Below are positions 54,453-62,467 of a DNA stretch of 64,000 nucleotides, piece after piece. This DNA comes from DATCYX01 sp963714425 (GTDB taxonomy: Bacteria; Chloroflexota; Anaerolineae; Anaerolineales; UBA4823): the NCBI GenBank assembly GCA_963714425.1, contig CAVQOI010000004.1, forward strand, positions 558,001 through 622,000, written 5' to 3'. The notes beneath the pieces were generated by a model that was not told the origin of the DNA, made no database searches, and saw only the letters and a program-made list of their open reading frames with translations. The stretch's first letter is position 1. Every line of letters begins with the position of its first letter. Both the position numbers and the translations under genes were made by a program.

Positions 54453-55091
54453 ATGAATTGCAGCCAGTGTCAGGGGATTGAAGAAGTATTCAGCCAGAGG
54501 TTTGTGGATAAAAAGCTCTCAAGCTACCGCACAAAAGGCGCGGATAAAACGACTCGCATGCTCATCGAGGCACTCATCAATGAAGAAGTGGAGGGTCTAA
54601 CGCACCTGGATATAGGCGGGGGTGTGGGAGCAATCCAGCACGACCTGCTGGCTGCCGGTGTAAAAAATGCTACTGACGTGGACGCCTCCCAAGCCTATCT
54701 CAACGCTGCCCAGGAGGAGGCGAACAACCGTGGTCTTGAGGAACGTGTGAAGTATCTGCACGGTAACTTTGTGGATATGGCGGACCAGGTTGACCCAGCA
54801 GATATCGTCACCCTCGATCGGGTGATCTGCTGCTACCATGACATGAATCGACTGGTAAGCCTGTCGGCAGCGCGTGCCCGCAAGCTGTATGGATTGGTTT
54901 ACCCGCGCGTGAGCTGGTGGATGAAGATATTGCTGCCTCTCGAGAATTTCATATTCTGGCTACAGCGCAGCCCCTTTCGCGCCTATTTGCACCCGGATGA
55001 AGCAGTGGAAGCTGTGTTGGGTGCCGAGGGATTTACCCGGCGCACGTACAGGAAAACTTTGGCATGGCAGGTGGTGGTGTACAGCCGCTGA
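54453..55091 (+). CDS. Class I SAM-dependent methyltransferase
   Basis: A 212-residue methyltransferase: motif I LTHLDIGGGVGAIQHDLLAAG, acidic motif DVDASQAYLNAAQEEA, and IVTLDRVICCYHDMNRL as motif IV. The pattern DIGGGVG with a late FRAYLHPDEAVEAVLGAEGF block resembles the ChlM/BchM-like group that includes Mg-protoporphyrin methyltransferases, but the substrate cannot be told. An N-terminal CSQC pair is present. Confidence 0.82.
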   Translation: MNCSQCQGIEEVFSQRFVDKKLSSYRTKGADKTTRMLIEALINEEVEGLTHLDIGGGVGAIQHDLLAAGVKNATDVDASQAYLNAAQEEANNRGLEERVKYLHGNFVDMADQVDPADIVTLDRVICCYHDMNRLVSLSAARARKLYGLVYPRVSWWMKILLPLENFIFWLQRSPFRAYLHPDEAVEAVLGAEGFTRRTYRKTLAWQVVVYSR

Positions 55092-55125
55092 ATGCCGGGG
55101 ACCGCGACTTCGAACTTACCAAAAT

Positions 55126-55710
55126 TCACCCGTCCATATCTTTCCGAAATGGCCGGTCTATTGAAAAAGCATAGACGCTTCTTGCTGTGGCATAGACGAC
55201 CACCAGAAAGATCACAAACTTCAACCCAGGGGGAGAGAGAAGAAAGAGCAACCCAAACAGCCCGTAAAAGACCAGGATCGCGCCTAGCATCATCAAAGTG
55301 AAGCGCCGCCAGCGTGGCACTCGCCACCAGTCGCCATCGACGAATGCCTGGCGCAGCCGCCAGATGCGCGCCTCATCCGAGAAACCAGCAGAGCGTATTT
55401 TCCCAGAGAAGAACCAGCGCCAGCGTCCAGCGGTACCTTTTGTCTGCAGCGTTTGACCCTGTGGTGACCGGTGCTTGTCGGGCACGCGCACCAGAAACTG
55501 GGTGAGCGCCAGCAGCAGCGTACCCGCGACCGTCATAGCTCCAGTGATCATCGTCAGGGCCCAGTTCACCGACGGGTGAGCCTGCTGAAAACGCTGCACA
55601 GCGAGCATAGGTGGCAGCCATTCCCCCACAGCAATCAGCAGCAAGGCCAGCAGGATCAATCCCAACCGGGAGAACAATCCCTTGAAACGGCGTGCCAATT
55701 CGGAGCACAT
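55126..55710 (-). CDS. Four-helix membrane protein of unknown function
   Basis: A 194-residue protein with two helix pairs: LGLILLALLLIAVGEWL and MITGAMTVAGTLLLALTQFLV near the N-terminus, and FTLMMLGAILVFYGLFGLLFLL and FVIFLVVVYATARSVYAF near the C-terminus. A basic, Trp-rich loop of about 60 residues lies between. No family recognised. It diverges from the lipoprotein gene on the right and converges with the methyltransferase gene on the left. Confidence 0.65.
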   Translation of the reverse strand: MCSELARRFKGLFSRLGLILLALLLIAVGEWLPPMLAVQRFQQAHPSVNWALTMITGAMTVAGTLLLALTQFLVRVPDKHRSPQGQTLQTKGTAGRWRWFFSGKIRSAGFSDEARIWRLRQAFVDGDWWRVPRWRRFTLMMLGAILVFYGLFGLLFLLSPPGLKFVIFLVVVYATARSVYAFSIDRPFRKDMDG

Positions 55711-55740
55711 TACTCAATTTTATCGCCTTAATCGCCCTCG

Positions 55741-55749
55741 TGATATAAT
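55741..55749 (+). promoter_or_regulatory. Extended -10 promoter (TGATATAAT) of the 55836 lipoprotein gene
   Basis: TG-A-TATAAT is a perfect extended -10, hexamer at 55744-55749, about 86 bases before the proposed start. No -35 needed or seen. Confidence 0.6.
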
Positions 55750-55835
55750 CTACCCGATCTTTCTACGAAATTAGAGCGATTTTATTTATGTACTATCTCG
55801 TGAACAGGCACACTATCGCAATTGGGGAAATTCTC

Positions 55836-56786
55836 ATGAAGCGTATCTCACTCTTTCTCGTCATTATTATCCTGCTCAGCCTGAGCGCCTGCACGCTGCA
55901 GATGCCCGGCGTGGAGCCATCCCCCAGCCCGATCTCCACAACAGAAATATCTGAACTCACCGATTCTATACCTACGAATACGGATGTGGCTACCGAACAA
56001 CCAGCTATCACCGAACCCTCCCAGCCGCCTACATCAGCCCCTCCGGCGGCTGCTCAACGCACACCCTACCCAGAACCCGCCACACAGGCGCCTCCCTCGC
56101 CAACCAGCCAGCCAACAGCCACCCAACCAGCGCCGACGGCTTCGCCCACCCCCGTCACCACCTTCGACCCCTACAAGGAGTATGGCAAGCCCAAGTACCA
56201 GAACCGCATGGAGTTCCCCAATCTGGGGGAGTGGGCGCAAGCCGAGACAGACGAGCTGCCAAACAACAGCAGGATCAGGCTGGAGTTTGAGGATGGCGAG
56301 CTGAATGTCACAGGCAAGCGACCAGACTTCAGTACCTGGTGGTTCAGCTACCACACCTTGAAAGATGCGTTTATCGAGATGACATTCGACAGCGAAGACT
56401 GCTCCAGCGGTGATGCCTACGGGATCATATTGCGCGGCCCGCCGCACCTTGCCGGTGAGTCATATGGCTACGCGGTGGCTTTCACTTGTGACGGCAGCTT
56501 ATGGGTGTTGCGCCTGGATGGCGTCGACCCGTGGGATGCTGAGACCCTGGTGGAGGAAGACGACATCAGCGCCATCAACACCGGATCCTACGAGCAGAAC
56601 GTGATCGGAGTGCAGGCTGAGGATGACCAGTTCATTGTCTTCGCCAATGGCGTGCGTGTGGCTGAGGTGGAGGACGATGAGTTTGCAAAAGGCAGGGTGG
56701 GTGTCTTCGTGCGCTCAGCCTGGCCCGGACCTTATACCTACCGGGTGACAAATTTTGCCTATTGGATCCTGGGAGTGGATGAATAA
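55836..56786 (+). CDS. Lipoprotein with a concanavalin-like (DUF1080/LamG-type) domain
   Basis: About 316 residues. The signal peptide MKRISLFLVIIILLSLSAC ends in a lipobox (Ser-Ala-Cys). A Pro/Thr/Ser-rich stalk of about 90 residues follows, then a beta-jelly-roll domain from FPNLGEWAQAETDELPNN to GRVGVFVRSAWPGPYTYRVTNFAYW, similar to the DUF1080/3-keto-disaccharide hydrolase-like fold that binds carbohydrate. Probably surface-exposed. The ATG at 55836 has TGGGGA upstream; an in-frame ATG at 55788 would put 16 odd residues before the signal peptide. Confidence 0.8.
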   Translation: MKRISLFLVIIILLSLSACTLQMPGVEPSPSPISTTEISELTDSIPTNTDVATEQPAITEPSQPPTSAPPAAAQRTPYPEPATQAPPSPTSQPTATQPAPTASPTPVTTFDPYKEYGKPKYQNRMEFPNLGEWAQAETDELPNNSRIRLEFEDGELNVTGKRPDFSTWWFSYHTLKDAFIEMTFDSEDCSSGDAYGIILRGPPHLAGESYGYAVAFTCDGSLWVLRLDGVDPWDAETLVEEDDISAINTGSYEQNVIGVQAEDDQFIVFANGVRVAEVEDDEFAKGRVGVFVRSAWPGPYTYRVTNFAYWILGVDE

Positions 56787-56801
56787 CATAAGGAGATCAT
56801 C

Positions 56802-57173
56802 ATGCAACTCGGTGCATTTTCCATCAGCCTAGCAGTGCAAGACATCCAAAAATCGAAGGCGTTCTACGAAAAGCTCGGTTTTACGGTCTTTGGAGGAGAT
56901 ATCACACAGAACTGGCTGATCATGAAGAACGGACAGCACATCATCGGCCTTTTCCAGGGGATGTTTGAGAAGAACATCCTGACCTTTAATCCAGGCTGGG
57001 ATCAGGAAGCCCAACAGCTGGAGACATTCTCAGACGTGCGCGAGCTCCAGCGCGAGTTGAAGGCAAAGGGCGTAGCGTTAATGAGTGAGGCAGATGAAGA
57101 CACAACCGGTCCAGCCAGCTTTATGACTATTGATCCAGACGGGAACCCTATCCTGGTCGACCAGCACGTCTGA
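56802..57173 (+). CDS. VOC (glyoxalase/bleomycin-resistance) family protein
   Basis: A 123-residue protein opening MQLGAFSISLAVQDIQKSKAFYEKLGFTVFGGD, the VOC fold start, with MKNGQHIIGLFQGMF in the middle and FMTIDPDGNPILVDQHV as the closing metal-site region. VOC proteins bind a divalent metal and act on diverse small substrates. CATAAGGAG precedes the ATG. Substrate unknown. Confidence 0.85.
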   Translation: MQLGAFSISLAVQDIQKSKAFYEKLGFTVFGGDITQNWLIMKNGQHIIGLFQGMFEKNILTFNPGWDQEAQQLETFSDVRELQRELKAKGVALMSEADEDTTGPASFMTIDPDGNPILVDQHV

Positions 57174-57367
57174 GCGCTTCCGCCGCTGACCAGGGAAGCT
57201 CTTTTCTCCGCCTCACCGCACCGTGCCATCCTCACCACACCTTATTAGAATCGCTCATGTCGATGGGCGCCTAGCCTAGGGGACAACTCCTCAGGCAGTA
57301 TCTGTTTGGATTTAATGCAAAGCAAAACCTTATTATCCAGACGCTAACTCTCGTGTAGCACGCACGG

Positions 57368-57496
57368 GATGACACCCTGTTATCCTTCGAGCAAGGTGCG
57401 TTCGCTGCCAAGAATATTCCAGGAGAACACATCATCCCTATGGAGAAAGGCAGGCATCTCGTCTTGATGATGAACACCGACGCCGGTGCGAGATAG
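57368..57496 (+). pseudogene. Remnant of an alpha/beta hydrolase C-terminus
   Basis: In one plus-strand frame the sequence reads DDTLLSFEQGAFAAKNIPGEH, then MEKGRHLVLMM, to a TAG at 57494. This matches the last third of an alpha/beta hydrolase: the catalytic Asp region (D-D-T-L) and the catalytic His (GRHL). A weak continuation, LLEFLGQYTVDE, follows in another frame. The N-terminal two thirds are missing. The rest of 57174-57757 holds no gene I can identify. Confidence 0.55.
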
Positions 57497-57757
57497 AATC
57501 TACTGGAATTCTTGGGGCAGTATACAGTCGATGAGCGCAGCAGAAACCTGATCAAGGTATTGGTTTGTTCGTAGATCATGCGATTACGCAATTTATGTTA
57601 TACTAAGATGAGCATTCCTACAATTAATACTGACAAAACTAAATACACTGACTAATTATGGGATTGGACCTCTGAGGTCCTTATTTTGTTGAGCCACTAA
57701 ATCGCAGCGAAGCAGCTAGCTAGTGGGGATTGACCACCACACCTATCGGAGGAATAG

Positions 57758-59143
57758 ATGACGAATTTGGAAGTAGGTTTGATCGAGCAGTTGAGAACTG
57801 GCTTTGAAGGTGAGATTATTCTACCAAGCGACCACGGATATGAAAGCGCAAGGAAGATTTGGAACGCGATGATCGACAAGCGTCCCGCCATCATCGCTCG
57901 CTGCGCCACCACGTCGGACGTCGTGCGTGGAGTAAATTTCGCGCGAGACAACAATCTAGAGCTCGCTGTACGCGGTGGCGGGCACAATATCGCCGGCAGC
58001 GCCCTATGCGACGACGGTATTGTGATCGACCTTTCGCAGATGAGGGCCACACACGTAGACCCAAACGCACGCCGGGTCACAATCGAAGCTGGCGCTACCC
58101 TCGCGGAACTTGACGACGCCACCCAGGCCTACGGCCTTGCCACGCCCGTTGGCATCAATTCAACTACCGGCATTGCGGGGCTCACCCTCGGCGGCGGATT
58201 CGGCTGGCTCAGCCGAAAATACGGCTTAACGGTGGATAACCTTGAGTTTGTTGAAGTTGTCACGGCAGCCGGCGAGGTGATCCATGCCAGCGCCACCGCA
58301 CATCCCGACCTCTTCTGGGCTCTGCGCGGCGGCGGGGGCAACTTCGGGGTCGTCACCCAGTTCGAGTTCCGGCTTCACCCCGTGGGCACTGACTTGCTGA
58401 GCGGCTTTATCGTGTACCCGATTGAAGACGCGAAGTCTGTCCTCCAGCAGTACCGCGACTTTGCGATGAACGCACCGGACGAGCTTTCCGTCTGGGTCAT
58501 TATGCGGAAGGCGCCGCCGTTGCCTTTCCTGCCGCCAGAGGTGCACGGCACGGAGGTGATTGTGTTCGCCCTTCTCTACGCAGGCGACCCAGCACACGGC
58601 GAAACCCTCATCGAGCCGCTCCGCCGGTTCGGCACTCCCGTTGGCATGCACGGGGGCGTTCAGCCCTACACCGATTGGCAGCAAGTTTTCGACCCCCTTT
58701 TGACACCCGGCGCGCGCAACTATTGGAAGTCCCACAACTTCTCGAAGCTGGAAGATGGCCTGCTTGACGTCCTGATAGACCACCTTCACACGCTGCCGTC
58801 ACCCGAATGCGAGATTTTCATCGCCAGCCTCGGGGGCGCCATCTCCCGGCATAAACCTGATTCGTCGGCATACGGCCATCGCGAGGCGCAGTTCTTGATG
58901 AACGTCCACGGACGATGGGAAAATTCAGCTGATGACAAGCGCTGCATCAGCTGGTCACGCGCGCTCTTCAACGCTGCGTCGTCCTATGCGAGCGGCGGGG
59001 TCTATGTCAACTTCATGACAGCCGAAGAAGGTGATCGGGTACAAGCGGCATACGGCGGGAACTTCGAGCGCCTTGTGCAAGTAAAGAAGCAATACGATCC
59101 AGGGAATCTCTTCCGGACGAACCAGAACATCACGCCAGCCTGA
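57758..59143 (+). CDS. FAD-linked BBE-type oxidoreductase
   Basis: A 461-residue berberine-bridge-enzyme-like flavoprotein. The PCMH FAD domain has ELAVRGGGHNIAGSALCDDG, whose His is the usual covalent FAD site, and GINSTTGIAGLTLGGGFGWLSRKYGL, where bicovalent members carry a Cys; none is present, so single covalent attachment is expected. The chain ends with the BBE motif YDPGNLFRTNQNI. Such enzymes oxidise alcohols, sugars or alkaloid-like compounds; substrate unknown. CGGAGGAATAG precedes the ATG. GC-rich codon use differs from the AT-richer flanks. Confidence 0.9.
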   Translation: MTNLEVGLIEQLRTGFEGEIILPSDHGYESARKIWNAMIDKRPAIIARCATTSDVVRGVNFARDNNLELAVRGGGHNIAGSALCDDGIVIDLSQMRATHVDPNARRVTIEAGATLAELDDATQAYGLATPVGINSTTGIAGLTLGGGFGWLSRKYGLTVDNLEFVEVVTAAGEVIHASATAHPDLFWALRGGGGNFGVVTQFEFRLHPVGTDLLSGFIVYPIEDAKSVLQQYRDFAMNAPDELSVWVIMRKAPPLPFLPPEVHGTEVIVFALLYAGDPAHGETLIEPLRRFGTPVGMHGGVQPYTDWQQVFDPLLTPGARNYWKSHNFSKLEDGLLDVLIDHLHTLPSPECEIFIASLGGAISRHKPDSSAYGHREAQFLMNVHGRWENSADDKRCISWSRALFNAASSYASGGVYVNFMTAEEGDRVQAAYGGNFERLVQVKKQYDPGNLFRTNQNITPA

Positions 59144-59268
59144 GAGAGCAGGATGCGCCAACCCCCGGTTGCTGCTACACTGACCAGAGTCTTGAAGATG
59201 CGGGGGCAGGCGAACCGGTAGCAATTCTAGCGTTACTGTCAAAACTCATTCTCCGTGGAGTATAGATA

Positions 59269-59721
59269 ATGTCTGTTTGGTTTGAAGGCTATAACGATAT
59301 TGAATGCAACATTCAAGAAGTGAAGAATTCTCTCGAAAATTTCGGCGAGCATTACGCCGGCGTCATCACGCTCATGCCAGGTCTGACAAGCGTTGAGCTG
59401 GTGGAACAGGGGAGTGATTTTGTGACCATCAAAACTAACGAAGGTGTCATGAAACGCACGAATATTTCCAAGCACATCGAGGCTGAGAGCGTGGTTGTTG
59501 AATTTGATGAAGAATACCAGGCTGGACGAATGATCACTACGAAGTCGCACTTCTTAGACGAATTCACGACGAGTGACACTGGAGTCAAGCATCGCACAGT
59601 CATGAGCGGCCTCGAGGCTCCCGGGTTGTTAGGCTTCTTCTACCGAAATTTCGGAGGATCAAACATGGGAAGTGCTTTTTTGAAGGCCTATAAGACCTTC
59701 TTCGAGAAGCAAAACCCGTGA
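59269..59721 (+). CDS. SRPBCC-like small protein
   Basis: A 150-residue protein opening MSVWFEGYNDIECNIQEVKN, with a curved sheet (GSDFVTIKTNEGVMKRTNIS) and a long final helix (GSAFLKAYKTFFEKQNP), in keeping with the SRPBCC/START fold. Ligand unknown. The stop lies 15 bases before an attC-like imperfect palindrome, the spacing seen in integron gene cassettes. Codon use is AT-richer than in the preceding flavin oxidase. Confidence 0.7.
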   Translation: MSVWFEGYNDIECNIQEVKNSLENFGEHYAGVITLMPGLTSVELVEQGSDFVTIKTNEGVMKRTNISKHIEAESVVVEFDEEYQAGRMITTKSHFLDEFTTSDTGVKHRTVMSGLEAPGLLGFFYRNFGGSNMGSAFLKAYKTFFEKQNP

Positions 59722-59736
59722 ACTGGCAGGGCCGCT

Positions 59737-59842
59737 GTCTGATAATTTTCGACCAGACGCGGCAAGAATGCGGCAAATCAAGCGGCGCAGTTAGAGCAAA
59801 ACGTGTTCTAGCTGCGCCGCGCAGGTTCAGCAGTTGTTAGGC
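59737..59842 (+). other. attC-like hairpin (possible integron cassette recombination site)
   Basis: The right end is GTTAGGC (59836-59842), a perfect match to the attC core GTTRRRY. The left end is GTCTGAT (59737-59743), a degenerate partner of RYYYAAC. The outer 11 bases of the two ends pair throughout if G-T wobbles are allowed. Inside is a strong stem, GCGGCGCAG / CTGCGCCGC (59782-59790 and 59812-59820), extended by TAGA/TCTA. The arms are unequal in length, which is a weakness. No integrase or second attC is seen. Confidence 0.4.
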
Positions 59843-59906
59843 GGCACCGCTAAATAGGGGTATAGGCGAAAAAATAGTTTAGGCATTGTAATATGAAGCA
59901 AAGCAA

Positions 59907-62355
59907 TTACTTAGTGTCGACCTCCACCCACAACTGCTCGCCATCCGTCGATAACTCAATCCATCCGTTCCGATCCGTCCTGAGCAGGGTATATCCCTCT
60001 ATGGCCTCAATCGTCTCCGGGGAGGGCATGCCGCGCATGTCGCCGGGGGCGACGCTGAGCAGCACGACACCCGGGCGCAGCTGCTCGATCCACTCTGGCG
60101 GGTTGAACGGGGCGTAGCCGCTCTCCGCCAGAAGCAGGGCGGTCAGCGGGCCAATCAGCGCCTCGTCTTGCAAGCTCTGCAGCGCATCCACATCCACCCC
60201 GAAGGGCAACAAAGCCGCGAAGCTACCCCACTCCAGCAGCAGCACCGCGCCGCGGGCATTGGCGATGAGCAGGCGCAGGCTGGCTCCATCCCCCAGTTCG
60301 AGGGTATGTCCTGTTTCGGCCTGGATGGGAACTAGGCCTGCCTCGCTCATGGCAGCCTGCAGGTAGCGGGCTGAGCCAGAAGCGTGCGTGGGTCCCGCCC
60401 ACAGTACATGCTGCGGCGGGATGCGCTCGACCAGAGCCGGCAGGCCAGCCACCTGTGCCTCGTCGGGATTGGCGACGATCAGGTAGTCCAGCCGCCTGGA
60501 ACCCGGCGGCAGCCTCCGCCCGAGCGCGTTGGAGAGGGCGCTGGTGCTTGGACCGCCTCCCACCAGCACGGATCGCCCACCCGGGGTCTGGATCAGCACA
60601 GCCTGCCCGGAGATCGAGGCGGTGCTCACATCTAGCACGATCAGGTGCAGCCGCCCATCGGGAGAGGAGAAGGCTGTCCGCCAAACCAACACATTCAAGA
60701 CAACCAGCCCAAAAGCAACCAGCGATGGGCGCAGCGCGCCTCGCAGCCTGCGCCAGCTCCCGGCAGGCGCTTTGGTGATGGCAATCGTCCCGCCGAAAAG
60801 GGCCACGTAAAATACGATCACCCATCCGAGGGAGACATTCCACACGGTGACCCCATCACCAGGCAGGCGGCTGAGCAGCTCGACCATGCGGATGGTATAG
60901 AGCACAAACGGCCAGGCGATGAACGCCAGGAGCTGACCCAAAGGCTGGACGATCAATCCAACGAGCACCGCTATTCCGCCCAGCACCATCACTGCCGGCT
61001 GCACGGGCAGGATCAGGGGGTTGGCAAGCAATGCGCTCAAAGAAACTCGCCCAAAATGGTAAATGATTACCGGCAGCGTGGTGAGCTGCGCTGCCAGGGT
61101 GAAGAGGAAGTACTCCCCCACCAGCGCCGCCAGCCTCTGCGCGCTCGCCGGGGGTAATATTCTTCCCGCCATCGAGGCCAGAGCAGCCTGGCTGGGGCTG
61201 CCATAGACCACCAGTCCCAGCGTTGCGGCGAAGGATAGTTGAAAGCCCACATCCCACAGCACGAACGGATCGATCAGCGCCATCACAGCCGCAGTGAATG
61301 CCAGGCTATTCAAACCATCCTGGCGGCGACCCACCTGGCGGGCGAAAGAGCGCCAGACCGCCCATGATGGCGGCGCGCACCACGGACGCTCCCGCGCCGA
61401 CCAACAGGGTGTACATCGCAATGGCAACCCCCGCCACCAAAGCACCGCGCCAGCGTCCCAGCAGCCGCCCAAACAGACGCGAGAAATAGCCGGCAATGAT
61501 GGTAATATTAAAACCGCTGATTGCGATAATGTGTGCTGTGCCGGTATCCCGAAAAGCCTGTGCCACATCCCGCGGAATGCCCGTTTCATCCCCCAGAAGG
61601 ATACCTGCTAGAAGCGAGGCTTCAGGGTCGGGGTAAAGTCGATATACGACAGACAACAGGCGCTCCCTTATGGCGTAAAGCCTTGCCCACCAGGGGTTTC
61701 CTTGCCCATGCGCCAAACCCTCAATCTGAGGCCACAGCATCAGCGAGAAGATGCGCTGGCGGTTCAAGTATTCTCGATAGGAGAAATCCTCCGCCTCGGG
61801 AGGAGTATCCAGCTCGCCAGATAAGAGCAGGCGGTCACCATAGCGCCAGTCTGTCGAAAAAGGGACTTTCGCCAGCAGCCGGCCTCGAGCTGGCTGAAAG
61901 GTGCCCCCTCCAACTTGTCGCACTCGCTCGACCTCGATACGCAGGTTGGTATAGGTCTCGCGTAAGTCGGGCGGCTCGAGCAGGATGCCTTCCACCTCGT
62001 AAATACCGTCACGATCATTGTAGTGCAGGATCAAAAGCGGATTGGAGAGGTCTGGCTGGGCAAGCTGGTAGCGGATTGCGCCTAGTGCAAGAAAAACCAA
62101 CAGCAATGGCACCGGGATGGTCAGATTGGCAAATTGATATAGCCGCGAGAGACGGGAAGCACTTGTGGCGAAACGGGCTATGAGAGCCGGTGGAATCCGG
62201 ATGACGTTGTGCAGCACAATGCTGAGCAACCATACGGCGATGACCAAACCGCCTAATGACAGCCAAATAACTGGTTGCCAGCTAAGCACAGAGGCAATCA
62301 ACCCACCCGTGATAAAAGATATCGAAAGCCAGAACAGTGGCATGGAGGTAATCAC
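59907..62355 (-). pseudogene. comEC: comEC/rec2 DNA uptake channel, broken by an apparent +1 frameshift; MBL domain lacks metal ligands
   Basis: Two minus-strand frames make one ComEC of about 815 residues. The first (GTG 62355 or ATG 62343) holds two N-terminal helices, a beta-barrel OB-like DUF4131 domain and the start of the competence domain (HIIAISGFNITIIAGYFSRL). The second continues RQVGRRQDGLNSLAFTAAVM, GFQLSFAATLGLVVYG, more helices, and a metallo-beta-lactamase-like C-terminus. One extra base at about 61344 separates them (...GGLALF-ARQVGRR...). In the C-terminal domain the HPDADH-type motif reads NPDEAQ, so the usual metal site is absent. ComEC forms the inner-membrane channel for DNA import. 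Confidence 0.85.
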
Positions 62356-62467
62356 CGATGAGGATTCTACTCGCTTTTATCTCGATGCGGTACTAAGGGG
62401 GGAGGGCATTCTCCCAAAACTCTGATAGATTATTCTTAGGACAAGCTGAGACACCATCGGGGATACT

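Noticed and set aside
57271..57591. A 106-codon minus-strand frame
   Set aside because: The opposite strand shows a clear hydrolase fragment; this frame is its shadow.
61330..61352. Programmed +1 frameshifting in comEC
   Set aside because: No stop codon or known slippery sequence sits at the junction, and three other genes show a similar single-base break, so a common cause is more likely.
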